NCBI GenBank assembly: GCA_025465475.1
Contig: JAODMR010000156.1
Coordinates: 1 to 46,424 of the forward strand
Direction of reading: 5' to 3'
DNA from: Micrococcaceae bacterium
GTDB taxonomy: Bacteria > Actinomycetota > Actinomycetes > Actinomycetales > Micrococcaceae
DNA: 46,424 nucleotides
Shown: positions 38,869 through 46,317 of the stretch, piece after piece
Numbering within the stretch: the first letter of the stretch is position 1
Layout of the letters: each line of letters begins with the position of its first letter
Notes under the pieces: generated by a model
Databases searched by the model: none
What the model saw: the letters and a program-made list of their open reading frames with translations, nothing else
What the model was told of the DNA's origin: nothing
Made by a program: the position numbers and the translations under genes

Positions 38869-40391
38869 CTAGGGCCGCCGGCGCGCCCTGGCGCAACAGG
38901 CTGCGTATGCCGGACCCGGGACGCTGGCACCTGAGGACGAAACTAGTGCTGGCCACCATGGTCCTGCTCACCGCCATCTGCTTCATTGTTGGCCTGGTCA
39001 GCTACACGGCCATGAGCGTTTCCCTGAACACGCAACTCGATGCCACTCTGGCTCAGGCAAGCCACCGGACCAATGAGTTCAGCAACGACCAACCGCCGCA
39101 GGGCTCCGGCGGCAACCGGCCCGACCCCCTCAACGCGCGCGGCACCGGTGTCGGACAGCTAAACGCCCGCATTGCGAACGGCGCCGTCGTCAGCGGCGGC
39201 CTGCTGGCCCAGGACCTGACCCGGACCCAGCTCAATGCCGCCGATGCTGCGATTCTTACCGCCATACCGACGACAGGCACACCCGTGGACCGGGATCTGT
39301 CACTGGGCGGCTACCGCCTGGTTGCCGTCACTGCCCCTGATGGCGACGTCATCATCACCGGCCTGCCGCTGACGGAGAAGAACAGCACCCTGGCGGCGCT
39401 GGTGTGGACGATCGTGCTGGTGTCCGCAGCCGGACTGCTGATCCTGGGCCTGGCGGGCACGGTACTGATCCGACGGACCATGCGGCCGCTCGAGCAACTC
39501 TCGGATGTCGCCACCCGGGTTGCCGAATTGCCCCTCGACGCCGGCGAGGTGGCGCTGGCCGTACGGGTACCGGCCCGCTCTGCCCAGTCGGGCACCGAGG
39601 TGGGGAACGTGGGCGTTGCCCTGAACAAGATGCTGGATAACGTTTCCAGCGCCCTGGAGTCGCGGCAGCGCAGCGAGACCAAGGTCAGGCGGTTCGTGGC
39701 GGATGCCAGCCATGAACTGCGCACTCCCCTCACTGCGATCCGCGGCTACACCGAGCTGATGCGCCTGACCGAACACCTCAGCCCCGACGGCGAAAATTCG
39801 TTGGACCGGGTGGAGTCCCAGGCCAAGCGGATGGGTGCGCTGGTCGAGGACCTACTCCTGCTGGCCCGGCTGGACGAGGGCAGGGAGCTGCAGCTGGAGG
39901 AACTGGACGTATCCGAAATTGTGGTTGAAAGCGTCGGAGATATCCGGGTCACGGCCCCTGATCACCGCTGGCAGTTGCAGGTACCCGACGAACCGATCCA
40001 GGTCCGTGGCGACAAGGACCAGCTGCGCCAGGTGATGATCAACCTGTTGACCAACGCCTGCAAGCACACCGAGGCGGGTACTACCGTGACCGCCATCGTG
40101 CGCCGGGCAGCCGACGGCGCCGCCCTGGTGACGGTGGCCGACGACGGACCCGGCATTGATCCGGATTTCCAGGACCGCATTTTTGATCGGTTCGCCCGTG
40201 CGGATGCCGCCCGCTCCGGGACCGCCGGAACCACGGGCCTGGGGCTCTCGATCGTGGACGCGATCATCCAAGCCCACGGAGGACGCGTCGAACTGTCCAG
40301 CCAGCCCGGCCGAACAGAGTTCACCATTCGGTTACCGGCCATCGCCGCAGCACCATTCGTGCCGCAGGGCAGCTCCGCCATCCGCGGCTGA
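38865..40391 (+). CDS. Membrane sensor histidine kinase
   Basis: A 508-residue kinase that should phosphorylate the preceding regulator. Membrane segments at about 26-48 and 177-202 enclose a 125-residue extracellular sensor (rich in Asn, Gly and Pro, with QPPQGSGGNRPDPLNARG). HAMP region about 203-270. Dimerisation box ADASHELRTPLTAIRGY with His283. ATP-binding boxes: NLLTNACKHTEAG (N), VADDGPGID (G1) and TGLGLSIVDAIIQAHGG (G2). The sensor domain is not a family I can name. It is followed by a hairpin and the convergent MFS gene. Confidence 0.94.
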   Translation: MTRAAGAPWRNRLRMPDPGRWHLRTKLVLATMVLLTAICFIVGLVSYTAMSVSLNTQLDATLAQASHRTNEFSNDQPPQGSGGNRPDPLNARGTGVGQLNARIANGAVVSGGLLAQDLTRTQLNAADAAILTAIPTTGTPVDRDLSLGGYRLVAVTAPDGDVIITGLPLTEKNSTLAALVWTIVLVSAAGLLILGLAGTVLIRRTMRPLEQLSDVATRVAELPLDAGEVALAVRVPARSAQSGTEVGNVGVALNKMLDNVSSALESRQRSETKVRRFVADASHELRTPLTAIRGYTELMRLTEHLSPDGENSLDRVESQAKRMGALVEDLLLLARLDEGRELQLEELDVSEIVVESVGDIRVTAPDHRWQLQVPDEPIQVRGDKDQLRQVMINLLTNACKHTEAGTTVTAIVRRAADGAALVTVADDGPGIDPDFQDRIFDRFARADAARSGTAGTTGLGLSIVDAIIQAHGGRVELSSQPGRTEFTIRLPAIAAAPFVPQGSSAIRG

Positions 40392-40413
40392 TTCCAGCCG
40401 TGAAGACGGCGCT

Positions 40414-40439
40414 GCGTCGGCGGTTGCAGGAGCCGACGC
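40414..40439. terminator. Hairpin between convergent kinase and MFS genes
   Basis: GCGTCGGC and GCCGACGC with a 10-base loop. A smaller CGGCTG/CAGCCG hairpin spans the kinase stop at 40385-40400. No U-tract is seen. Confidence 0.4.
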
Positions 40440-40455
40440 GGCTTCCCGGGTGCCT

Positions 40456-41721
40456 TCAACGGGAGGCGATCCTGCCGATGAGTGGAACGTTTAGCTTGCC
40501 CAACTGCTGCCGCAACGTCACCGAGTTTCGCCGGTTGAGCAGCATCAGCGCGGCCATGCCGGCGCCAAGGGCGATGACGGCGCCGATCCCGACGGACCAG
40601 CGGGGTCCAAAGGCGGTGCCGATCCAGCCAATCAGCGGGGCGCCGAAGGGTGTGCCGCCCTGCAGCACCACCATGTACACGGCGAGCACCCGCCCGCGCA
40701 TCACCGGGTCCGTGGACAGCTGGACGGTCGTGTTGCAGGCATTCATGAACGTCAGGGACGCCAGGCCCACCGGCACCAGAGCCGCGGCGTAGAGCCAGTA
40801 GTTGGGCATTACCGCGGCGAGCGCGGCGAACACGCCGAATGCCAGCACACCACCAATGACGTAGAGCATGCGCGTGCCCTTGCGCCTGGCGGCCAGGAGT
40901 GCGGCGGCCAACGTGCCGATCGCCATGATGGAACCCAGCAGGCCGTACTCGCCGGGGCCCTTGCCAAACTCCGCACTGGCCATGAGCGCGTTGGTGATCT
41001 GGAAGTTCATTCCGAAGGTTCCCACCAACGCCACCAGCACCATGATGGTCATCAGGTCGGGCCGTTGGCGGATGTAGTGCAGGCCCTCACGAATCTGCCC
41101 CTTGCCGCGGGCGGCTCGGGCTGAGGGATGCAGTTCGGCGGTCCTCATGTTGAGCAGGGAGATCAGGACAGCAGCAAAGCTGGCCGCGTTGAGCAGGAAG
41201 GCGGGACCGGTGCCCAGCCAGGCAATCAGCAACCCGGCGATACCGGGGCCGGCCAGCCGGGCCAGGTTGAAGGAGGCACTGTTCAGCGCGACGGCGTTGG
41301 GCACGTCCTGCTGGTCCACCACCTCCGAGACGAAGGCCTGGCGGGCAGGGGCGTCGAGGGCGCTTGCCACCCCGAGGGCCAGAGCCAGAGCGTAGACGTG
41401 CCACAGCTGCACCATGTTCGTGACAACCAGCAATCCCAGCAGCAGTGCACAGAATCCCATGGCCGTTTGGGTGCAGAGCAACAGCTTGCGCTTTGATACC
41501 CGGTCGGCGAGGACTCCGGCGTATGGTCCCAGGAAAAGGATGGGAAGGAACTGCAGGCCGGTGGTGATGCCGACGGCGGTTCCCGAGGCGGCGGTCAGGA
41601 CGGTCAGAACCAGCCAGTCTTGGGCTACCCGCTGCATCCAGGTGCCGATGTTGGACACCAGCGCCCCGGTGACCCACAACCGGTAGTTATAGACGCTGAG
41701 CGCGCGGAACATGTTCTTCAT
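40456..41721 (-). CDS. MFS transporter (MFS_3/EntS-like efflux protein)
   Basis: A 421-residue membrane carrier with about 12 segments. It starts FRALSVYNYRLWVTGALVSN, has the MFS loop GVLADRVSKRKLLL (motif A-like), and DAPARQAFVSEVV with NAVALNSASFNLARLAGPGI, which are typical of PF05977 exporters related to EntS. It probably exports a siderophore or drug (inference). The ATG at 41721 overlaps the marR stop by four bases. A longer frame is out of character. The upstream MarR repressor gene suggests substrate-induced expression. Confidence 0.9.
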   Translation of the reverse strand: MKNMFRALSVYNYRLWVTGALVSNIGTWMQRVAQDWLVLTVLTAASGTAVGITTGLQFLPILFLGPYAGVLADRVSKRKLLLCTQTAMGFCALLLGLLVVTNMVQLWHVYALALALGVASALDAPARQAFVSEVVDQQDVPNAVALNSASFNLARLAGPGIAGLLIAWLGTGPAFLLNAASFAAVLISLLNMRTAELHPSARAARGKGQIREGLHYIRQRPDLMTIMVLVALVGTFGMNFQITNALMASAEFGKGPGEYGLLGSIMAIGTLAAALLAARRKGTRMLYVIGGVLAFGVFAALAAVMPNYWLYAAALVPVGLASLTFMNACNTTVQLSTDPVMRGRVLAVYMVVLQGGTPFGAPLIGWIGTAFGPRWSVGIGAVIALGAGMAALMLLNRRNSVTLRQQLGKLNVPLIGRIASR

Positions 41722-42197
41722 TTGGCGCTCATTTCCAGCAGCAGCTGTGCTGCCTGGTGGAGCACGTCCTGGTCCTTGGGCGGAAGGGCCGCCAGCCGTA
41801 CGGCGAGCCACTCGGTACGGCGGCTGCGGGCTGCGGCCAGAACGTCCAGGCCGTCGGACGTAATCTCCACCAGGACCTGGCGGCCGTCGGTCGGGTGCTC
41901 GCGCCGGATGACCAGGTCCATTTCCTCAAGGGCATTCACGATCCGGGTCATCGAGGGCGCCTGAATGTGTTCCCGGTCGGCCAACTGGCGGAGCGTCAGG
42001 GATTGGTGCTGGATACCGGCCAGGACGGAGAACTGGCCGGGGGAAACGGCGTCACCGCTGGCTTCGGTGCGCAGCCGCCGGGACGTCCGCATGATGGCCA
42101 TCCGGAGTTCAACGGGCAGCGGAGGCGCAGTCGGCCCTGGAGTGAGGTCACCCGACGGAGTGCTGGTCGTCGTGGTCGTCGTCGTGTTCTCAGTCAT
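41718..42197 (-). CDS. MarR-family transcriptional regulator
   Basis: A 159-residue regulator coupled to the MFS gene. After a Thr-rich tail (TENTTTTTTTSTPSG) comes the winged helix: SLTLRQLADREHIQAPSMTR, then IVNALEEMDLVIRREHPTDG and RQVLVEITSDGL. This is a standard MarR layout. The ATG at 42197 follows AGGTGGCAGGAAC; a GTG four codons earlier (42209) is possible. It probably represses itself and the exporter, perhaps through the TTAGC/GCTAA site at 42285-42310. Confidence 0.9.
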   Translation of the reverse strand: MTENTTTTTTTSTPSGDLTPGPTAPPLPVELRMAIMRTSRRLRTEASGDAVSPGQFSVLAGIQHQSLTLRQLADREHIQAPSMTRIVNALEEMDLVIRREHPTDGRQVLVEITSDGLDVLAAARSRRTEWLAVRLAALPPKDQDVLHQAAQLLLEMSAK

Positions 42198-42607
42198 TGT
42201 TCCTGCCACCTGGCATGCGTCTTGGGATGTTTCCTGCGGGCGCCGGCCCCGGGATGGTAGACCTCCCGCAGACCAGCCTGCTTATTAGCCTAAGTCATTA
42301 CCTTTGCTAAAGAAAACCCAACGGCACGACACGGGTCCCGTTACCCAAATGTGACTTTCGCGGGATGAGCCGGTACCGTTGACCGGGGCCGGTCCGCCAT
42401 TGAGGCGGCGGCTCTTCATCGGTGGGGCACGTGTCGCCTTGGTGCGACCGCCGGCCGGTGACCACGCCGGAGTGCAATGTGAACTTTCCGGCATGCCGTC
42501 GGGAACATTCCGACGGACCGGTGCCGGCTAGGCGCCTCAAAGCTACTTAGGCGGAACTCGTGGGGAGTCCGCCAATCGACCTCGCATGCCTGAGGAGAGG
42601 GTTCCGC
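42198..42607. other. 410-bp gap between marR and the transglycosylase-like gene
   Basis: The left part is AT-rich and probably holds the marR promoter. The right 240 bases are GC-rich and could be a structured leader of the plus-strand gene: hairpins CCGTCGG/CCGACGG (42496-42516), CGCCT/AGGCG (near 42531-42554) and GGCGGAACTC/GAGTCCGCC (42550-42573). No coding frame is convincing. Confidence 0.5.
42285..42310. promoter_or_regulatory. Possible MarR operator TTAGC...GCTAA
   Basis: Five-base inverted arms at 42285-42289 and 42306-42310 in the AT-rich stretch upstream of marR. The inner part is imperfect. Confidence 0.3.
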
Positions 42608-43228
42608 ATGTCCACGAACGCCAAACACGGCCGCCGAAGCGCCGCACCTGCCCGCCGTTCCGCGGCACACGTCCTGGCCGCGCACCTGTCTGCGCCGTTC
42701 ACCATCCGCCGTCGGATCGCCGTCGTCGGAGTGGCCGCCGCCATTCTGGCCGGTGGCAGCCTGTCCGCCTCGGCGTTGCCTCTTGAAGCGGCAGCGGACG
42801 TGAGCGCCGCCGGGCCCGTTTCCGTATCCCCTGATGCGCCGCTGACCTTTGTGCGCTCCGCGGTCAGCTCGACGGCGGGAGCCCCCGCCGCGCCGACCGG
42901 AGCAAACGGCGGAGCAGTTGATGATCCAGCCGGCGCCCAGGCGTACGCCGCCGGAGAGCTGGCTTCCTTCGGTTGGGGCCAGGACCAGATGAGCTGCCTG
43001 GTGCCGCTGTGGAACCGCGAGTCCGACTGGCGGACGACGGCGGAAAATCCTTCCAGCCTTGCCTACGGCATCGTCCAGTCACTTCCGGCGGAGAAGATGG
43101 ACAGCGTCGGCACTGACTGGAAGACGAATTACCAGACCCAGGTCAAGTGGGGGCTGAAGTACATCCAGGACCGGTACGGCTCCCCCTGCGGCGCCTGGCA
43201 GCACGAACTCTCCGTCGACTGGTACTAA
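42608..43228 (+). CDS. Secreted lysozyme-fold (transglycosylase/aggregation-promoting-factor-like) protein
   Basis: A 206-residue exported protein. A basic N-terminus is followed by the signal segment RIAVVGVAAAILAGGSLSAS and a likely cleavage after SASA (about residue 57). A Ser/Ala/Pro-rich linker leads to a C-terminal domain with QMSCLVPLWNRESDWRTTAE (catalytic-type Glu138), then NPSSLAYGIVQSLPAEKM, and ends GAWQHELSVDWY. Two cysteines (130 and one near 195) may form a disulfide. This is the pattern of soluble lytic transglycosylase relatives that trim peptidoglycan. GAGGAGAGGG precedes the ATG. The long leader hints at post-transcriptional control. Confidence 0.85.
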   Translation: MSTNAKHGRRSAAPARRSAAHVLAAHLSAPFTIRRRIAVVGVAAAILAGGSLSASALPLEAAADVSAAGPVSVSPDAPLTFVRSAVSSTAGAPAAPTGANGGAVDDPAGAQAYAAGELASFGWGQDQMSCLVPLWNRESDWRTTAENPSSLAYGIVQSLPAEKMDSVGTDWKTNYQTQVKWGLKYIQDRYGSPCGAWQHELSVDWY

Positions 43229-43233
43229 GTCGC

Positions 43234-43250
43234 ACGGCGAGTTCGCCGTT
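43234..43250. terminator. Hairpin between convergent genes
   Basis: ACGGCG-AGTT-CGCCGT followed by T, just after the transglycosylase-like stop and before the upp end. Confidence 0.45.
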
Positions 43251-43285
43251 ATTGCCACGACATGACGGGGGAGAACGGCCTGAGG

Positions 43286-43921
43286 CTAGCCGACGACGCC
43301 GTAGAGGCGGTCTCCGGCGTCTCCAAGGCCCGGCACGATGTAGGACTTTTCGTTCAGGCGCTCATCGATGGAAGCCAGCACGATGGTGACGTTCCGGCCC
43401 TCAAGTTCCGCTCGGAGGGTCTCGAGCCCCTCGGGCGCGGCCAGCAGGCAAATGCAGGTGATGTCAGCGGCCCCGCGGTCGAACAGGAACTTGATGGCTT
43501 CCCGCAGGGTGCCGCCGGTGGCGAGCATCGGGTCCAGCACGTACACCTGGCGACCGGTCAGGTCGTCGGGCAGCCGTTCCGCGTAGGTGATGGCCTCCAG
43601 CGTTTCCTCGTTCCGGGCCATGCCCAGGAATCCAACCTCCGCCGTGGGGAGCAGACGCGTCATGCCTTCCAGCATGCCCAAGCCGGCGCGCAGGATCGGC
43701 ACCACGAGTGGGGTCGGCTTCACGAGCCCAGTGCCCACAGTCTTGGTGACAGGCGTCTCAATATTGACCGGCTCGACGCGCACCTCACGGGTGGCTTCGT
43801 ATGCCAGCAGTGTCACCAGTTCCTCCGTGAGCAGCCGGAAGACCGGAGACGGAGTGTTTTTGTCCCGCAGAACGGTGAGTTTGTGGGCAACGAGCGGGTG
43901 GTCCGCAACAAGTACGCGCAT
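43286..43921 (-). CDS. upp: Uracil phosphoribosyltransferase
   Basis: A 211-residue salvage enzyme joining uracil and PRPP to give UMP. The PRPP loop [14 protein letters not shown] (Asp130 to Thr138), [13 protein letters not shown] (76-88) and the uracil-binding C-terminus [16 protein letters not shown] are all present. Length is standard (about 210). On the minus strand TAACTT lies six bases before the ATG, and no ribosome site is visible, so the mRNA is probably leaderless. It is divergent from tadA across 21 bp. Confidence 0.96.
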   Translation of the reverse strand: MRVLVADHPLVAHKLTVLRDKNTPSPVFRLLTEELVTLLAYEATREVRVEPVNIETPVTKTVGTGLVKPTPLVVPILRAGLGMLEGMTRLLPTAEVGFLGMARNEETLEAITYAERLPDDLTGRQVYVLDPMLATGGTLREAIKFLFDRGAADITCICLLAAPEGLETLRAELEGRNVTIVLASIDERLNEKSYIVPGLGDAGDRLYGVVG

Positions 43922-43927
43922 AGGTAA

Positions 43928-43937
43928 AAGTTACCAT
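43928..43937. promoter_or_regulatory. Overlapping -10 elements of upp and tadA
   Basis: TAACTT (minus, 43933-43928) is six bases before the upp ATG. TACCAT (plus, 43932-43937) is five bases before the tadA ATG. They lie within the near-palindrome GGTAAAAGTTACC (43923-43935). Confidence 0.5.
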
Positions 43938-43942
43938 TGAGC

Positions 43943-44440
43943 ATGCTTCCCCCCGCCCGAGCCGGCATGCCCGGACCCCTTCCCAGCGCCCGCCATGAAG
44001 CCTGGATGGATGCTGCGTTGCGGGAGGCCGAGCGGGCGCTCGCGACGGCTGATGTGCCCATAGGCGCCGTCATCGTAGGTCCCAACGGCCAGTTGCTCGC
44101 GACCGGACGGAATGAGCGTGAGGCCGTAGGTGATCCCACCGCCCATGCCGAAGTGGTGGCGATCCGCGCGGCGGCTGCGGCCTTGGGGAGTTGGCGGCTG
44201 GATGGTTGCACACTGGTGGTCACGCTGGAGCCCTGCGCGATGTGCGCCGGCGCCATTGTGCTGGCCCGTATCCCCCGGGTGGTCTTCGGAGCCTGGGATG
44301 AGAAGGCGGGCGCGGCCGGGTCGGTTTTCGATGTCCTGCGCGAGCGCCGTCTGAACCATTGGGTGGAGGTGTTCCCCGGCGTGCGGCAGGTAGAGTCGGC
44401 GGCCCTGCTGCAGCGGTTCTTTAGCGCGCAGCGGGCCTGA
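43943..44440 (+). CDS. tadA: tRNA-specific adenosine deaminase
   Basis: A 165-residue zinc enzyme that deaminates A34 of tRNA-Arg(ACG) to inosine. Zinc and catalytic residues: His68 and Glu70 in PTAHAEVVAI, Cys98 and Cys101 in LEPCAMCAGAI. VVFGAWDEKAGAAGSVFDVL is the TadA-type segment after the active site. The ATG at 43943 is preceded by TACCAT (leaderless); a TTG at 43937 and an ATG at 43967 are alternatives. Its substrate tRNA is encoded at 30545-30620. Confidence 0.94.
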   Translation: MLPPARAGMPGPLPSARHEAWMDAALREAERALATADVPIGAVIVGPNGQLLATGRNEREAVGDPTAHAEVVAIRAAAAALGSWRLDGCTLVVTLEPCAMCAGAIVLARIPRVVFGAWDEKAGAAGSVFDVLRERRLNHWVEVFPGVRQVESAALLQRFFSAQRA

Positions 44441-44486
44441 ACCGGTCGTTCCTTCCGGGGCTCTTGCGCTGCTGCACGGGGCCATT

Positions 44487-44516
44487 TTGGGGAACATGCC
44501 GTCTTGCCGGTAAAGT
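44487..44516 (+). promoter_or_regulatory. Promoter of tRNA-Ser(CGA)
   Basis: TTGGGG, an 18-base spacer and TAAAGT place a start near 44523, just before the tRNA. Confidence 0.5.
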
Positions 44517-44525
44517 AGCGGCGTT

Positions 44526-44612
44526 GGTGACGTGTCCGAGCGGCCGAAGGTGCAACACTCGAAATGTTGTTTAGGTGAGAGCCTAACGTGGGTTCAAATC
44601 CCACCGTCACCG
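44526..44612 (+). tRNA. tRNA-Ser(CGA)
   Basis: Class II tRNA of 87 nt. Acceptor GGTGACG/CGTCACC, anticodon stem CAACA/TGTTG with CGA at 44560-44562, long variable arm and T-loop TTCAAAT. The next three bases (44613-44615) encode CCA. Confidence 0.96.
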
Positions 44613-44621
44613 CCAAAGAAC

Positions 44622-44644
44622 ACCCCCGGGATTCCGGGGGTTTT
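44622..44644 (+). terminator. Rho-independent terminator of tRNA-Ser(CGA)
   Basis: ACCCCCGG-GATT-CCGGGGGT followed by T residues; a perfect 8-bp stem. Confidence 0.85.
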
Positions 44645-44665
44645 CTGCATTGTTAGGACCTTCGT

Positions 44666-44687
44666 GGTGCATTTTCGGTGCATTTTC
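44666..44687. repeat. Perfect tandem 11-bp repeat after the tRNA
   Basis: GGTGCATTTTC occurs twice without a gap, 54 bases after the tRNA end. Direct repeats of this size beside a tRNA 3' end resemble integrase arm-type sites, but no integrase gene is visible. Confidence 0.85.
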
Positions 44688-44767
44688 TCGAGGACTGCCG
44701 CCGGAACAGGATGCCAATGCACGCGCATGAGGCGCGGCGACTGTCCCAGCGGAGGCGCCCAGATCCC

Positions 44768-45088
44768 TCACGTCAGGGATGGAAGCTCTATCTGGGCCAG
44801 CCTCGTCACGGCTTCGGTAGTCACCCAGCCCCGTTCCTTGTCCGAGGCCACCCTCAACTGCGCGGCCAGAATGTTGCGGCGCACATGCAAAGCCAGTTCT
44901 ATGCGAGCCTCCGGATTTCTCCGGAGCTTCCCGTCCGGCGTTCTCAACGTGACGAAGGGTGACGGCAACTCCGGGGGCGTTAGCAGCCGCACCACCGCCT
45001 CCGGCATCTGACGTAGCTGGACCTCGTCCAGGGTAATCCGAAGCTGGGCCGCCCGGATTCCGCGCCGTATACGCAGAATTGTTCCCAT
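44768..45088 (-). CDS. Small protein built of two internal repeats, unknown function
   Basis: A 106-residue basic protein. Two segments align: IRRGIRAAQLRITLDE, continuing to EAVVRLLTPPELPSP, and VRRNILAAQLRVASDKE, continuing to EAVTRLAQIELPS. The shared frame is RR-x-I-x-AAQLR, EAV-x-RL, ELPS. The conservation of this pattern at protein level supports real coding. GGAG lies seven bases before the ATG. No signal peptide or membrane segment is visible, and I do not recognise the family. It sits in the accessory-looking segment after tRNA-Ser(CGA), divergent from the membrane protein gene. Confidence 0.6.
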   Translation of the reverse strand: MGTILRIRRGIRAAQLRITLDEVQLRQMPEAVVRLLTPPELPSPFVTLRTPDGKLRRNPEARIELALHVRRNILAAQLRVASDKERGWVTTEAVTRLAQIELPSLT

Positions 45089-45250
45089 TTGGGCGCTCCG
45101 GCTTCTAGGTCCGCATAAGACATTCCCTCACCCCTTTCAATCCGCTGCAATCATCATTTCTGGGCGGCCCACAACGGCCAAGGGCTTCGCGGCTACGACG
45201 CAGATGAAGGCTAACGGCCGCCGTCGAGGAGCGCATAGGGCTAGAACCCC

Positions 45251-45284
45251 GATCCTCAGCCCGCCGTTCTCACGTGTGAGGATC
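45251..45284. repeat. Inverted repeat GATCCTCA/TGAGGATC
   Basis: Perfect 8-base arms (45251-45258, 45277-45284) with an 18-base loop that itself ends in CTCACGTGTGAG. It lies in the 362-bp gap between the divergent small-protein and membrane-protein genes. Apart from this and the long hairpin at 45297-45360 I see nothing else in that gap except the -10 at 45439. Confidence 0.7.
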
Positions 45285-45296
45285 TCAGGCATTCCG

Positions 45297-45360
45297 AGTT
45301 CTACCAAGTTCTGGGTGGTTCTACGCTTTTTCCTAGAACCACCCGGAACTTGGTAGAACT
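45297..45360. repeat. Long inverted repeat, 27-bp arms with one mismatch
   Basis: Arms 45297-45323 and 45334-45360 (AGTTCTACCAAGTTC... and its complement) enclose CGCTTTTTCC. It would form a 64-nt hairpin in either strand. It is located upstream of both neighbouring genes, so it is not an ordinary terminator for either. Confidence 0.92.
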
Positions 45361-45438
45361 TCCCAGATCAGTCCCTCACGCTGCCGCCGGGCTTATTCGA
45401 CAACATAACCAAAGTCAACGGGCCAGCCACCGATCGCG

Positions 45439-45444
45439 CATAAT
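45439..45444 (+). promoter_or_regulatory. -10 hexamer (CATAAT) of leaderless membrane protein gene
   Basis: CATAAT lies six bases before the GTG at 45451. No clear -35 or ribosome site is seen. Confidence 0.5.
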
Positions 45445-45450
45445 GAACCT

Positions 45451-46272
45451 GTGATTTCGCACGTGCCATGGGCAGATTTCCTCAGCAATGTAGTGGCCCC
45501 TTCCGTCGCAATCGTCGCAACTCTTGTGGGACTCGTGGTGGCCCTCAGCCAGCTGACGGCTGAGGCGCGTCTTCGCAAGCAAGCAGACTACTGGAAGCAG
45601 GAATATCTCGAGGCTGATCTGGCGCAAGACAAGCGTGTCTACCAAAGCATGCACAGACTTGTCGTGGGAAAAATAGTCGCCCGGAATGGTGTGCCGTTTC
45701 GGAGGATTGCCGTCGCAGCCTTCGTACTGATTCCGACTGTGTTTATTCTGGCGGCTGGGACCCAACACCTGGTCTTCCATCCGGGGATCGACGGCTGGAT
45801 CGTGTTTGCCATTGGCGCGGTTGGAGGCCTGATCGGCTTCTTCATCGCCATAGGCGAATATTCTGTACTCAATTTCGCTAGGCGAGATGTGCTTGTCTCA
45901 TTCCTCGACGGAAACCGCATAATGTTTGACTTCAGCGTTTGGCCGGACAGGAGGCGTGCATTCCGGGTGCTTGGCCGGCGTGGCGTGATGGAGGTCTTGA
46001 TCGTCTCCCTCTCTGCTTGTGCAGTTGTTGTGGTCGCCACTGTACAAGTGGTTGCACTATCGAACGACGGCGCAGCGGTTCCGGATTGGGTGACCCCAAT
46101 TGACTACTTGGCTTATCCATCGGTCATCTATTTGCTTTTCGCCTTCGCTGGCTCCAGCAATTTCAGACGATCAGAAGTATGGATACATCCTCGGCCAATT
46201 ACTGAGGCGGCAGGGGTCCTTGCCGAAAAGTCGTCTAAGCAGGCTGACAAGGAAGTCCTTGCGAGCTCCTAA
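45451..46272 (+). CDS. Membrane protein of unknown function
   Basis: A 273-residue protein with about five membrane segments: VVAPSVAIVATLVGLVVALS near residue 14, IAVAAFVLIPTVFILAAGTQ near 86, WIVFAIGAVGGLIGFFIAIG near 116, MEVLIVSLSACAVVVVATVQ near 180, and YPSVIYLLFAFAGS near 225. The first loop is charged and coiled-coil-like (LTAEARLRKQADYWKQEYLE). Base composition is less GC-rich than its neighbours, suggesting transfer. The GTG start is supported by CATAAT six bases upstream. I do not recognise the family. One-segment-plus-coil N-termini of this kind occur in defence-associated and stress membrane proteins, but nothing specific is shown. Confidence 0.7.
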   Translation: MISHVPWADFLSNVVAPSVAIVATLVGLVVALSQLTAEARLRKQADYWKQEYLEADLAQDKRVYQSMHRLVVGKIVARNGVPFRRIAVAAFVLIPTVFILAAGTQHLVFHPGIDGWIVFAIGAVGGLIGFFIAIGEYSVLNFARRDVLVSFLDGNRIMFDFSVWPDRRRAFRVLGRRGVMEVLIVSLSACAVVVVATVQVVALSNDGAAVPDWVTPIDYLAYPSVIYLLFAFAGSSNFRRSEVWIHPRPITEAAGVLAEKSSKQADKEVLASS

Positions 46273-46317
46273 GCAGGGTCGCCGACTGCTTGGTGAGGCA
46301 GCCCGCACTAGCCCCTC

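Noticed and set aside
42320-42600. c-di-AMP (ydaO-type) riboswitch
   Set aside because: The conserved sequence blocks I remember for that class are not found. Only generic hairpins are visible.
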